From the NCBI GenBank assembly GCA_024741835.1, contig JAENRP010000001.1, positions 124,001 to 188,000 of the forward strand: a DNA stretch of 64,000 nt. Direction: 5' to 3'. The notes under the pieces are model-generated. The model was not told the DNA's origin and ran no database searches. It saw only the letters and a list, made by a program, of their open reading frames with translations. A program made the position numbers and the translations under genes. The DNA is from Diplocarpon mali. Its lineage: Eukaryota; Ascomycota; Leotiomycetes; Helotiales; Drepanopezizaceae. Shown piece after piece: positions 35,679 to 48,546 of the stretch. The stretch's first letter is position 1. Every line of letters begins with the position of its first letter.

Positions 35679-35920
35679 CTCCATTGCTCGTGGTCCCGAC
35701 TGCTCTGTGGCTTGATCATGGGCAAAACTTGGACGAGAGTTGCGGTGGCTGCTGCTAGCTGTTGTGTCTGTTACGTCTGTTGCTACCATTCGTTCCCGTA
35801 CGCCCCGGGACGTCTCGTCATTGTAGCCATCCAATGGAGGCCGACGACGTGGAAACTCTGATGGAGGGGTTTGGAGGGGTAAGAGAAGGAGGAGGGAAGC
35901 TGCATGACGACAAGAGTGGG

Positions 35921-35962
35921 GGACTCAGAGCAGGGGACTCAGAGCAGGGGACTCAGAGCAGG
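35921..35962. repeat. Three exact 14-bp tandem units
   Basis: The unit ggactcagagcagg occurs at 35921-35934, 35935-35948 and 35949-35962 without change. Confidence 0.9.
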
Positions 35963-36260
35963 GCGCGAGAGCGAGGAGATCGGAACCGTACGTACCACGG
36001 GGGGCATCGGAACCGCCGAGACGCCGTGAGGAGAAGATGTATGGTAATGTATGATATTGAGTCGCCTCAGATTCATCGATTGCGAGCATATTTGCAGCTT
36101 CCAAGGAGACGCCGATGTTGGTGATGCGCGAAGGAGGAAGCTTGAGGGTTGGGAGGTTGAAAAGCTGAACTCGATGGGACGGGATCCCCTTCACGGCTAA
36201 CTTTCCTAGCGAGGAGCGCAGTCTGCACTTCAAGGCCGCCGTAGACAAAGCGCTAGGGTT

Positions 36261-36289
36261 TCTCCTCCTCCTCCTCCTCCTCCTCCTCT
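36261..36289. repeat. CTC trinucleotide tract
   Basis: Uninterrupted ctc units over about 28 bp, roughly 550 bp upstream of the membrane-protein start. Pyrimidine tracts of this kind are common in fungal promoters. Confidence 0.8.
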
Positions 36290-36576
36290 AAACTCCAGCT
36301 TCCTCTTTACTTCATCCCCTCCGCCTACTCATCATAGGTGTGGCAATGGACTCCTTATTGTATCCAGAGACCACTCAATCTCATCAGCTCTTTGCTCTTC
36401 AGGTCTTGGTATCTCTGTGTCGTAAGTATTTTTTTCAAGATGGCCGACCACCATAATTCTCATCACGAGCAAATCGTGACATTCCAATGCTGTTCCCTGA
36501 ACGAGTGTTCTGATGTCAACAACAGCCAGGAATGCTTGCTCGTCTCGTCACATTCCAGCATCAAAACAATCTTGTC

Positions 36577-36838
36577 ATGTTACCTGCCCGGCTCTTGCTC
36601 AGCTTCACTGTATTGCTTTCATATCCAAATGTCGGTTGCTATGCCAAAGCACCATTCCTGTCTTTACCTTCGCACTTTTACAGATTTTGTGTTCGTTCTC
36701 TTGGTGAATATTTTAGCTGCACCGTGGCGCAGAGGCCGTTACAGTGACGGTGACAGCGACACGATACCACGGAAGTCCGTACGACGAACAGCGTTTCATC
36801 AAACGTGACCGATTGCCGACTGAATCTCGAATGCTACG
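36577..36838 (+). other. Probable 5' exon(s) of the membrane-protein gene
   Basis: A frame from ATG 36577 begins MLPARLLLSFTVLLSYPNVG, which reads like a signal peptide. A good acceptor (gaatattttag) ends at about 36717 and opens LHRGAEAVTVTVTATRYHGS onward, typical of fungal extracellular stalks. That frame ends in a TGA overlapping the downstream ATG, so one more splice is needed to reach the span-containing frame. The donor and acceptor pairs are not resolved. Confidence 0.4.
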
Positions 36839-39800
36839 ATGAACGATCCGACGCGGGCAGAGAACCTCAGATGGCTGCTGGCGAGAGGTATGGGAACCGA
36901 TTATCCAGTCGGCCCACGAACCCTCACACTGGGTGCTATTATAGGGATTGCTGTAGGGGGTGCTCTACTGCTGTTTGCTTTTCTGGCGGCGCTCGGTATC
37001 TGGCATGCGAAAAGGAAGCATCGGCGAGAGAAGCAGAACCAACCGGAAGCAAGCGAGGATGGAAACGGCGATATGGATCTGAAGACAGCAATCCGCTGCA
37101 CTCGGCCACCTGGTAGTGGACTGGGACGCAGATCCTTGTTCAAACCCTTTCTTCCTGTTGCAGACGGAGACAGAAAAGATTGGGCAAAGGACGACGGATT
37201 GCAGATGCCGCCTCTTGCCAAATCAAAGTCCGTGAAACAGAGGAGCTTTTTCCGGACCTCAAGTGTTCGAGATTCGTGGCCGTTGATATCGAATAAGCCG
37301 CTTGGATTCCTACCTAGCCAGTCTTCAATGGTGCTCAGCCCGGTTGCACCTCCGGGATACGTCGTTCAAGACCCAAAATTACCCAAGAGGACAGCATCGC
37401 TCATGGGACGAAAACATTCCCAAGACAGCACCAAGGCCGCCTCTCCAGCTCGGGATCCAGATCTTATGGGCCTGGCGTCGTACCGGGAGATTCATCGCAG
37501 GTCAACATCTGAAAACCAGCTGTCAACAATACTGAGGTCTACTTCTCAGCGTTTGAGAGCAGCACAAAGACAGTCGTTGACTCGTACTTTGAGCACAATG
37601 GGTCGGTTTCCTGGACTGCCGCCTTCAGAGAGACTCCCGACACCTCCCAGGAAAGCGGCAGAAAGTCGGGAAGGGCTGGTTGACACGGAGTTTGTCGAAT
37701 CGGTGGGAAGTTCCATCTATGATGCTTATGCCTTAACGCCCAGCCCAGCGAAGAAGGGACGGCAATCTCTCAGCCAGCGTTCTCCTCCTACCCGTTCTTC
37801 TAGTCACTCGCCAACACGCACCCCCGCGCGGCCAAAATCACCAACCTCATCGGCTGAATCTCGCGATAGCTTGTGCGAAATCGACAAGTCAGACCTGGTA
37901 GTCCCATCTCCCCTCACTTCACCTAGCAAAATTGGGTTGCGAGCAGCAAAGAGACAGTCAATTCAAATCTCTGCTCGCACCGCAAAAGACATCTCATCCA
38001 TGATCCACAAAGATAGCCGCGCATCAAAATTTCCCACCGGAACAAATACAAGGATCTTAGATGTCCCCCAGCACGTCGCTCTTGATGGCGATCCGTTCTA
38101 CTCATCAGTCCGGAGTTCCAAACCTCTCATGCCCATCCCCTTCTCTCAGATCCAGGGACCCCGACCCATGTATATCCGCAAAGCAACATTCGGTCAAGAA
38201 GCCACACTAGAACGCCCAGCCAGTTTCAGTTCCCCGCTCCGTGATGTATCGGGTAATGCGCAAACTCCCCCAAAGAAAACCTTTTCCGAACCTGCAGATA
38301 CGCTGGGCACGCAAACCAACCCGTTCCAATGGTCGCCACAAGAAGCGATGCAGACACGCGCCACACAGACAAGTCCGAAACGGTTGGCTTCAAGGACAAA
38401 AGGCCATAAAAGATCAAACGTGGTTCGGATCTCTAATCTCTCACGCCCAACAAGCACCGTTGATGTCGTGCCGGAAGAACCAGAGGAAGTCTCGCCACTG
38501 AGGCTCAAAACCCGGCGCTACTCCTCGTTCCTTGCTATCGATTCTGGCAGATCCAGCCCCGCCAATACACCACCAGTTTTGCCTAGCTGCAGACCACCAA
38601 GTGTGTCGAGATTCAGCCCGACGCTCGTCGTCGCCGGCCTGTCCATCCGCTCAGAAGACGACTCGCCAACCCTCGGCTCCGGGCACGGTAACCTATGCTA
38701 CTCACCTACTCTCTCGGGGTGTGACTACTACGCCGAGAAGAATTTCCCTTCCGATGATGAGTTCTCCAACCTCTCTCCGAAGTCTAAGGCTGGATCCAAA
38801 GTCGAGACTTCGCCCAAAGCTAAAGCCCTCAAAGAGCGCTGCCAGGGCCGCAACTACTCTGCAGACCCCGCCCTCTTCCCTACCAAGGACTCGCAGCAAG
38901 GTCTCCTCTCATTCCCACCTCCACCTCTTGCACCGATCTTCACACCGCGCCCTGCATCTAGGCTTTTGCAGAATAAGATGTCCACCATGAGGTGGGTTTC
39001 TTCCTTTCTCTTTACTTTTATCTCAGGAGAATGTGGAAGCATTGTTTCTCCTAGACTTGATATATCATTTAGCGCTCCAAACCAGATTTCGAAATACAAG
39101 AAGCAGTACTGACTGAATCTCCAGCGGTCTCTCTTCTACTATCGCCACGCCCGCTCCTCCGGTTCTCACCATCCCAGATCACCTCTTGGGTCCACGCTCC
39201 GAGCCAGGAGCTGAGGCTGGGAAACACACGCACGTCACGCTCTCCCCACCGCATGTAACAATGGTCTCGACGATCGGGAGATTGAGACGGATGAACAGCG
39301 AAGTCTCAACCCTGAGCTGCACCTCGCTGGCAAGCAACGACAACGACTCCATCTCTCAAAACCCCTCTTCTTCATCTCTGATTCCCGACCTTGCGCGAGA
39401 CAGAGATAGGAATTCCTCAGGCAGCGCAAGGGAAGAGCGAGATAGAAGCCGAGGCTCGCAGCACTACCTCTCTCTTGGCCAGCCGACTTCACCCATTTCG
39501 CATTCGCTATATCTTTACGCGGCGCAAAGAAATAAAGAGAGGACGAGAGCGAGAGAAGCCCCTGAGAAGAGGGATAGTCACCGTATTCACAAAGACCGGC
39601 GCAGGAAACGAGCAGAGGCCGCTGCGGACGAGATCCTGGAGTTGACGCCTGTCAGAGAGGTGGGGAGTCCAGAATCGGCTTTTGCCCTCTTGTCTCGGGG
39701 TTCGAATAGCCCGGGATTGCGTTTTCCGACGCTGAGTTATGATGGGAAGGTTGGCGCTACGCTGTCCCATCGTGCTCGTCCTCTTCCTGTTCCTCGTCCT

Positions 39801-40466
39801 CTTCCCCTTCCCCTTCCACTTGTACATCAGAATCACAGGGCAAATCAAAACCAGTCTCAGAATCACGAGCGCGACCCCAGCGGCACCTCAATAACAAGCA
39901 CCGAATCCGACGACCTTCATCCATCCCCATCCCCATCCCCCGCTCCCGAGTCAGACAAATATAATGACAAAGACAGAATCTTCTCCACCCTCTGCAACGC
40001 CGGCCGCTGGCCAGACGCCATGTCCAAGCCCGTTTCGCACGCCGTCCGCCGCGAAAGCAACATCCAACAGCCGGTACCTACCACTCCTCCGAAGATGCAG
40101 AGGCTCGGGATGAGGCCGAGATTGGCGGGTGTGGGGCTGCTACAGAAAGATTCAGGGCCGAGTTTTGCTGAGTGCGGTGATGAGGGAATCACTGTGGGTG
40201 ACGCTGAAGCTGGTGAAGAGAAAGGGGAAGATGGAGGGGTTGGAGGGAGCACGGATTGTCCCGACTGTTATGATACGAAAGGATTTTTGATAAATAGTCC
40301 TGATCGCAAGCGGGTTCTTGCTCCGTGTTCGAAGGCTGGGTCTGGTTCTGGGGCTGGGGTGCGGGATTTGGCATTTGATCTGGAGCAGAAGAGGCAGAAA
40401 CGCATGACCGCAAGGCAGAGACAGAGGGAGAGCTGCGAGGAGAAAGTTAGTGGGTTTTTGATGTAG
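36839..40466 (+). CDS. Single-pass membrane protein with long Ser/Pro-rich cytoplasmic tail
   Basis: Exons 36839-38991 and 39125-40466 give at least 1164 residues. The intron (133 nt) starts GTGGGT, has TACTGAC and ends CCAG, joining NKMSTM to SGLSSTIATP. One membrane span (LGAIIGIAVGGALLLFAFLA, about residues 31-50) is followed at once by a basic stop-transfer KRKHRREK. The rest is disordered: many Ser/Pro and basic motifs (RSSSHSPTRTPARPKS, SLSQRSPPTRSS), short coiled stretches and a Cys pair CPDCYDTKG near the C-terminus (about residue 1098), before a Lys/Arg/Gln-rich helix. This matches the common fungal layout of a short outside part, one span and a long signalling tail; no named family. 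The start is uncertain: a likely upstream exon region lies at 36577-36838. Confidence 0.8.
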
Positions 40467-42476
40467 TTATCGCGCGCGGGGTCGCTTTACCTACAGTGCA
40501 TTACCTACAGTGCAGCGGCAGATGGAGGTGGCTAAGTGGCATCTGTTGATCTATGTTTAGGGAGTAATGTATCTCGATGGTCGAGAAGCGAGGGTTGGAG
40601 GGGGTGCATTTTGCATATTTTTATTGTTTTCTTTTATTCTCTGAGCAGAGGAAGCGGGAAAGGGGGGAGCAAAAGAGATATGGAGGGTTGGGTTGTCTAT
40701 GCAGCTTGTTTTTTCCGAGTTGGAGGGCGGGAGTCTTTTCATTTCTTCTTATTTATCTTCCAACTATTGTTCTACCTCTCACCTTATATATCAAATCATA
40801 ACTAGTGTCTAGATTCTCAAATTTCAGCATGGCCGTTTGAATCAGGCCAATGTCAACACTAATGTGGAGTTGCAACTACTCAAAAGTAGTAGTGGACAAA
40901 TAATAATTAATTAATATGAATTTTTGAAAATTAAAAGGTAAAGAAAGATGCCCGTAATACTGGTAACATTACTTTCTAGCATCGCTCAACGCCCTGTAAT
41001 ACATGCGAGAATATCTATATATCACACCACGCCACGCTACACCAAACCAATTAACCAACTCACTTATCGCGCAACTTCAACGAATGTAAGCAAACAAAAC
41101 AAATAGCCAGAACCTGCTAGTAACTCTCTTCGTAACGTCCAGCCAATCCGAAACCGATCTCAGCCCTACCGTTAATCTTGAGCCCAGAATCTCGGCTCAA
41201 TCCTTTTAGCAGCTAATAACTATGCCGCTTATCCCCTTCACCTTCCTATCTCTCCTTTGTTCTGTTCTGTACTCTACGCTACGACATTTCTCCAATATAA
41301 GTGTAGTGAGGAGTTATAGAGTTACAATTATAGATATAAAGTTCAGCGCTCTACGAATATAATTTAATAACGCGGTTTTGAACTTCTGGGCTTTTATCGA
41401 GAGACTAGATGGGTCCTTTCCTGAAACTTTGAGTTAACTTGCTCTGAAGATGGAGAGATCTGGTAGGTATATATGCTACTGAACTGTTGAGCTGCTTTTT
41501 TACTTCCAAGATGTACTGATAGATCGCGACATAGCGGGGATTTCTCACGTGTGCTTATTTGATTCTGTTCTTGATGCAACGGGGATTCTTCACAATTACG
41601 AGTACGCGAGATTTCAGCTTATACTTGACATTTAACGGTGTTGCTAGTTTGGATGGGGGGGCTGGATCTAGATGTGTTTATGCGTTGGTCTTCTGAATGT
41701 TTGATTATATATATTGCTGATACTATCCGCGTGGTTTTCTGAATGTTGGCAATTGAAGATTTGAAGTTTTTGTTTTGATGATATGATAGGGATTTGGGTA
41801 CACGTAATATGATAGGTGCTTGTCGGCCGACCAAAAGTTCTTATAAGAGCAGATTGAGTTCAATAGTAAAGAGAAAGCCGCTGTAGACTAGCAGCTTTTG
41901 AAGCAATATGGCTAATTCATTTTCAGTCTGGTTCTGATTTATTCACGAGCTAGAAATACGGAAGGCCCAACTGGAGCTAACATGTAGTTCAGCAGAAATG
42001 CCAACCGAGCAGTGAATGAAACAATAAATAACCCAACTTCACCAAGCTCTGCTAAGCGCCGACTTCAGTTTCTGATTGATATCTATTTAGAATTCTCACT
42101 GGTAGGTTTTGCATCGCACTTTTTCACTCAACAACCAGATTGGATCTCAAGCTCTGGAAGCAAGAGAGAAAGCAACGCAGACAAAGTAAACAGTATGTAC
42201 CTTCAATGAGTGGCAAGCTGCACCTCTCTCTCAAACATGTGCGATGGTCTTCTTGCTGTCGATACAGAATCCTACAATCTCTGTCTGGGCTCTTGAGACT
42301 CAGCTCCGGAGAATGATAAGAGTCTCCCTCGAATATTATTGGCAGATCAGCATCCACTCAGCCCTCTTCCGAAACACCCTTCTCTCGTCACTGTGCCATC
42401 CTCATAAATTAAAACCTCGCAAGTAAGTTTCCTCCTATTCCCTCAAACATCTCCTTCCTGAACCAGCTCTCCAGTC
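40467..42476. other. Gene-free AT-rich stretch, 40467-42476
   Basis: 3' region of the membrane-protein gene, then AT-rich DNA with stops in all frames. Repeated short blocks (acctacagtgcatt/agtgcag at about 40490-40515) are seen near the start. No gene supported. Confidence 0.5.
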
Positions 42477-43627
42477 ATGAATCCGCTTGCAATCCCTGGC
42501 ACTATCCTCCTTCTCCTCACACACTTCTTTTCCGCCACGGCTAAGCGCGGCCTCGCTTTCAACAACCCCAGCACGCATATCCGTAGCTTCGGCGGCGCTG
42601 GCAACCAGGTGAACTGGGCCTACAAATGTGACTCGGCGCGTGACGACGGGACCCTGGGGGGCGTCATGTACGTGCCTATGCTGTGGAGTGCTGGTGCGGA
42701 GTATACGAAGAATGTAAGAGAGCCACGATCCTACCTACGAGTCATACTCAAGTCCTGCCCTGCCATAAACTGCTTTATAAATTTATGATGAAGTCTTAGA
42801 CGCGCGATACAGCGAGTCGTGGCATAGAAGGCGTAGAGCTTGGGAAGGAGCTAAAATATATCTTTCGTTATCTGTTGTGCGGACGCAAACATATTAAAAC
42901 AGTGATTCGCAAACGTAGACTGTACCATCGTGTCTGGCTCTAAGAAAGTGCTCTTTTTCAATGAGCTGGATCTCTGCCTGCACCAAGCCTGCATGTTGCT
43001 GCAAGTTGCCGTCGACGCCTACTGTAATTACTTGATGCCCCAGTTGTGACCAACGGCCCAACTGAATTACCATGGCTGAGAGAGTTCTTAAGGCTATGTA
43101 CAGGCTGCGTGGTATGTCTTCTTCTTCAGTGAGGAAGAGAGATCAGAGAGTTTGTTGAGTGTACGTATCTTTTCGCTGATCAGGCTTCGAATAGATTCAA
43201 TTTGTGCTGATCCATTGGTACTACTTGGCGACTAATCTTGCATACTTCAAGAAATACGTGCAGGACGTGTGGCCGCTTTGACGGGTCCTGCGACTAGGAG
43301 TCGGCAGATCTGGATCACAGAGGTGGGTCTCCTTTCACTTCATTCTCTGAAACAGGCCAGGCGCACTGGTCCCTCGACAGTTCAACGGCGCTGGTACTAT
43401 TGATTAACAAGCTACGGTCATGCGTGAAGTGATGCCATATAGGTCCTTAAGTCTCTGAGCTTAATATCAAGCTATACAGCTGATATTTCACAGGGCTCGA
43501 CGCAAAGAGATAATTCTCACGCTATACTTGGTTCTGGTATCACCCAGAGTATAACTGCGGCTCAATAGTGGAGGGCGGTGGCCAGCCATCGGATTTGGGT
43601 AAGGTGTATGCTTATACGTCTTCCTGA
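42477..43627 (+). pseudogene. Decayed GH128 (Asl1-like) glucan hydrolase
   Basis: The pieces of a GH128 endo-beta-1,3-glucanase are all present in order, but the frame is broken. Intact 5' part (42477-42716): signal peptide MNPLAIPGTILLLLTHFFSA, then KRGLAFNNPSTHIRSF and GGVMYVPMLWSAG, ending at a normal GTAAGA donor. At 42936: GSKKVLFFNELDL, where the family has FNEPD (the Glu is the expected acid/base); this frame stops at TGA 43047. One base earlier (43046) the next frame gives VTNGPTELPWLREFLRLCTG, a GTATGT intron, then FVLIHWYYLATNLAYFKKYV and a stop at WPL. A second shift gives LTGPATRSRQIWITEVG. The C-terminus RYTWFWYHPEYNCG ... PSDLGKVYAYTSS stops at 43625-43627. At least two frameshifts and a changed active-site neighbour make a functional enzyme unlikely. 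Confidence 0.8.
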
Positions 43628-46600
43628 CCTTTGTCTTGTAAAAATCTGCACAACGAGAATTTATTAGCGTCGATGAGGATTATGAGTACTCTAGATATTC
43701 TAAGCTTAGAGTTTATTTGAATTTTTGTCTTTCTTCATTTGAAGGTGATAGGTGTTGTATGGCCACTTGTCTTGATTGTAGCGTCTTTGGGCTTCGTGTC
43801 TTATAAGCACCATTATTGCATTACTTAAGAACTATACTATTCTCGTGACTTTAGTTGTACATTGGAATGCCAAACTTGAAATGGGAAATTGTGGCATCAA
43901 AATGGGGCAGTGAATCAAAATTTGGGCTTTGCAAAAATACCTTACTGCTGATAGGCCAGCCATTAAGCGAGTAAACAAATAAAAAAAGCAGCAGGGTCGC
44001 GGAGACTGTATCATCCAGACCGTGTTCGGGGAAGAATCTGTAGAAAACTTGATGTTCATAAAATCATCCTTGCAATCCTCTATATAGCTTATTGGGATTG
44101 TTCTCTTGTTTTGCGATTCTGTTGCTTACCAAGCCAACACAACCACGACATCGCTAATTAACTCCAAAGCCGAATTGATACCGATTCCTTCAGCACCACT
44201 AACTGGAGGTGTAACATCAATCCCCACCAGGACAGATAATGAACCATTGACATTGATATTCTCATAAATAAAATTACCCCATGACCCATGAAATATCATG
44301 CACCTGTTCCCAGCGCCAGCAGCGGCGTGACAATCAACAGAGTGGGGTAGATCCTGCAATCCGCAAGCTAAAACACAAACTGCAGATGTATACCTGCTGC
44401 ACCACCCTACGGAATATTATCAAGCAGATCGGCGCTAAACTAATGTAATGTGCTGTGTGCAGCGATGAATAGGTTGGTAATTCTAAGGAGGGTGATTTTG
44501 ACGTCGTCGCTGAGAGTCTCAGGGACATAACTGCCCACGATGTCGCGAATAACGAATATAGTCTGCACATTTCTTCTCGCAGAGAAATAGAATACACTAG
44601 TATGACAACAATGTCTCCTATCAAACTTTGCTGTACTATTAGATCATACTGGGCAATCTGTGTTGAGTAAATGAGCCATTTTCCAACTAAAGTGCTCTAA
44701 TGGATCTAGACGGCCAGCAAGAGAAGCAGCTACTCATCGCAATTCCATGACAGCAGTTGAAGCGTGACAGAGGCTTAGGTGATAGACAGGTTTGAGCAAT
44801 ATGTGTATTTTATATAAGGACATAAGAGGTTAAGAAAGATTTTGAGAAGGTAGTGGAGGTCTACGTGGCTTTTTCAGCAGGTAACAGGGCCCATGAGGCC
44901 AGGCGAGTTCCAAACCTCAGCCTTACGTCTTTTTCTTCGATTCATAATTGAAAATTTACTGGTAAAATTATTATATCATTTACCGTGGATGCTGTGCTTG
45001 TTTGATAGTAATTAGATGGTAAAAAGGTGTCTAATGTAATGACTGAAAGTACTACATCACAAATACGAATAGAGAATTTTTGCAAATTTCACTCTTTGTA
45101 CCTTTTGATAGTTCCGATATTCAACTTTCAAAAGCTGATTTTCGACATCTCACTTTCGACACCCTTTGCTAATCTATTTTTGTTGAACAAACTATATTTG
45201 CTTTCTAAGTTTGAATCGAGAGAGATATCAAAAGAGGTGCCGAAGTAAACAGCGCAAAGTCGAAGATATCCGATTGTAAAAATGATAAAAGTTAGAAACG
45301 TCCCCAATCGTTAAAAAATATGTTATCTAATTCTCAATCATAGTAGTACAAACTCACTTCGAATCGAAAACCCAAAAAAGAAAAGTAAATCGGACGAAAG
45401 ACAATGGTGCCTAATTAAATTTTTTTTTAGAGACTTTCAATAATTTTCCAGTGACTTGCAGCGTTTTTGCAATTATCAACTGCAAAATAACACCTAAATC
45501 GATACTCGATCTAATACATACATCTCTATTTAGATTCTCGAACTTTGCCTACGAAGTTCAGCTGATTCCAGACCACCTGGCTCTGCAACCAGTTCTTACG
45601 GAACTCCTAAGCGCCGAGCGCATCACGTCGAGGGGTCTTCCATACCTTTGATATATCAGATCTGAACCCTCCTCAAGCACCCTCCCTGCAGTCCAAGCCT
45701 CTACGCAGATTAAAAATCTGTAGAAGTCCCACCTGATCGAATTATATGCAGCTTCAAGAATTCTCAAGAACTCTGCCCGAAACTCAAAGTCGAAAAAAGG
45801 GGTTGGGAATTCGTCAGGACACGAGAGCCTGCCAGTAGCGGCCCCTAGTAAATCTTGGTGTTCCGGCGCTGGGCATCACGATTATTTCAGATGGATCAAG
45901 ACGAGAAAATTTGGGAGGGGGGGATGAGGGTGGAGGGGGGAGACACAATAAATATGCTGTTAGAACCAACAATTTTAAATAACGTACTCGTGAAGGATCC
46001 TTTCACACCGTAGTAACACTGTTGATCCCGGGCTGGATCATAATATTGCTTTGAATCCGGGTGAATCAAAAGCTTCATGACCACATTTCTTTATGGCAGA
46101 GATTGGAGCAGGGAATACATACATGAAGCATGGAAGGACAAGAGTAATCTGAACAAGAAAATCCACTACATCAGGGTGTTTATTCGAGAAAATAGGATGA
46201 GGACTATGGCAGAACGACCGCTGGTACCAAGAATCACGCTCCTCGCTAGAGAGAGTTGAAGTCATTGCTTTCACTTCTTTCTACCGACACTTCTTAGTTC
46301 CCGCTTATATTCTATTGCGGCATAGCAGAACTTTGCAAGCAGTGTAAGCAAAACATGAATATAGAACCCGGTGATTCTAGCCTACCAATAGTTATTGAGC
46401 TAATGTAGGATAACTCAATAATCTTTGATATCTTGCCTGCTATGTTCTGTCCTGTCCGTGAAACGCTCTTCCCCTCGCATTAAGTGAATTGATGGCTAGG
46501 TTGTAGTCATCAACAACAGATCAAGTGCTTGGTCATATAATCCGGCAATTGAATTAAATATGTCTGCGGATATATATCAGGCATGATGCTGACGAGAATG

Positions 46601-48546
46601 ATACTATTTTCTATATGAAAATTAATGGCGAGACAACGTTTGGCATGGTCATATAAGTGCAAGCTCCAATGTTTAAAGGCCACAGTACCAGAGCAAGTTC
46701 ACTCGGATTCATGGACATATTACCATGCGCATAGGATAAATCGGCTGTGATCAAAACCTACAGCTCAGGGGGTTCAATTGTTATCGAATCTCTAATGCCT
46801 AGCACGGTGCAGAGTCAGGCAGGCGAGGCTATCCCTTGTGCAACATTTGAAAGCAATGGTCTATTGAAAGGGTTTCTATCATCATTCACCTTAAGATGTG
46901 ATTTCCATGATTCTGGCTAACATTCTCGTAAAAAAAATCTTCATAAGCGGTTAAACTCAGGTATATCTAGTAGAGACAGAAACCCACTAGAATTGAACTT
47001 TCTTCATACAAGCAAAGCGAGGCAGTCTAGAAGTGAGGCTATTACTTTCCTCGAAGAAATATGGCACGAAACCTTACTCCTAGTAGCAAGTCTGTTGCAC
47101 ATAATAGAGATCAACCCCCTCAGCATCAGACTCTGACTTGTAAGAGAGAAATATGTCTCGAGCCATGATATCTGAAACAAAACAGAGCTTTATTTGATCA
47201 GAACCCTATATGCGGAAGTATCAACTAAATATGTCTGTAGGCAATCACTTTGTAGGCTGATTTCTACCACAAAATCAAAAATGGCCGCGCCCACTGCTAG
47301 TTGAACGAATCGTCGAGACACATGACTGGTCACTACAACAAAGCTAACAATCGAGCATAGCAAAAGGGATGATGGCAGATAGCAGACAGCTGAACGGTGC
47401 TTTTGGCACGAGCCTGGTTTGATAGTTGTTTATCCAAGGCTGAGATTAGCGGCCCCAAATCGAGGAGTGCGATGTAACGAATGAGTATTCTTGCAGCCCT
47501 GGCTACAAATGTGAGGTGAGGTAGAGACACTTTCACCTCACTTGATGAAAGAGCGGAGCAATGATTCGGGAAAGGAGAAGAGATCATACTCATTAGCTTA
47601 TCCAGAATCTTGTCTCTGGCCTATGAGGTGACTTCAGACCTTGTCACGTAGCTATGGTAGAAAGTTGAGGGCCTGGGAAGTCTCTGAAGCACTCTCGGCT
47701 GGAAGAATATCTGGGGATTGTAAAGAATTATGATTAAGAATTCACTTGCGTCCTTTTTCTATTCAACTCAGAAGATCCTTGCACTTCACAAACCCAGAAA
47801 GTGGTATCAGTACCATTTTAGCGGTGCATCTTCCCCTCCTTTCCAGAAAGCTCAATACTACCAACGCCCAATATGCGCGAGGAAGGCAGTGAGGATTGTA
47901 AAATGAAAAAAGGAACGAGCAATATTGCATGGTCGCCGCTGTATTTCTCCCATTTGTATGACTCTCGATAGCACCCACGCGTGCTGCCTTGTGAGGAAGG
48001 CAGTGGAGTTATGCGAATCAACAACTGCGAGCGAGTACGACGCATTAGCACTGCTTTGTTCACCATATCTCTACAAAGCTCGAGTGTATCAGTATACGCG
48101 AGGAGATTAGCAGTTTTACCTAAAGCAATAAGAACAGCAAGTTAGCCCGTGGCAATCCTTGCCCCATTTCTAGGATGCTTAATGATACCACAACACCTGC
48201 GAGTTTAAGGAGCTAACAGGGTTTTGCAAAAGAAAAAAACACAGACGTAACAATATAAGAACAAAAATTTCTTAAGCTTAAATATACAATTATAAAAGCA
48301 AGTACTTAGTAGATAAAGGAATAGGAGCGCAGGAGATGAAATCCGTCTTGCAAGTGCACGTGCTAGTTACCGGTTGTTTCCACGGCAAGCTAGATTGGGG
48401 CTAGCCCACAAACTAGACCAAGGGAGGCTTAGCGCAAGATCGGAAAAACTTTTCACTGGCCCCACAAACAAGAAGTACAAATTCATGACAGCTCGGATTT
48501 TTATTTCTCCGCAACAACAACAGCAACAAGCGATTAGCAAGCGAGG
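43628..48546. other. Gene-poor AT-rich stretch, 43628-48546
   Basis: AT-rich, with stops in all frames and no supported intact gene. Weak coding-like frames occur at 44624-44126 (minus), at 45451-45651 (plus) against 45767-45558 (minus), and around 46077-46274 (both strands). No transposon termini, RNA genes or long repeats were recognised. Confidence 0.5.
44126..44624 (-). pseudogene. Possible decayed coding sequence of unknown family
   Basis: On the minus strand one frame reads NVQTIFVIRDIVGSYVPETL then SDDVKITLLRITNLFIAAHS before a TAG. A second frame further on reads VDCHAAAGAGNRCMIFHGSW then INVNGSLSVLVGIDVTPPVS and ends ELISDVVVVLAW at 44126. A candidate 40-nt intron (GTATAC...TTGCAG, about 44390-44351) lies between them, but the first frame is already closed. 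The residues look protein-like, yet no family is recognised. Confidence 0.3.

Larger units (their letters stand above)
35392..36576. other. Intergenic stretch with three short tandem repeats
   Basis: The stretch between the SDR start and the membrane-protein gene. It contains GCTCCA hexamers (35653-35678), three 14-bp units (35921-35962) and a CTC tract (36261-36289). No gene supported. Confidence 0.45.
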
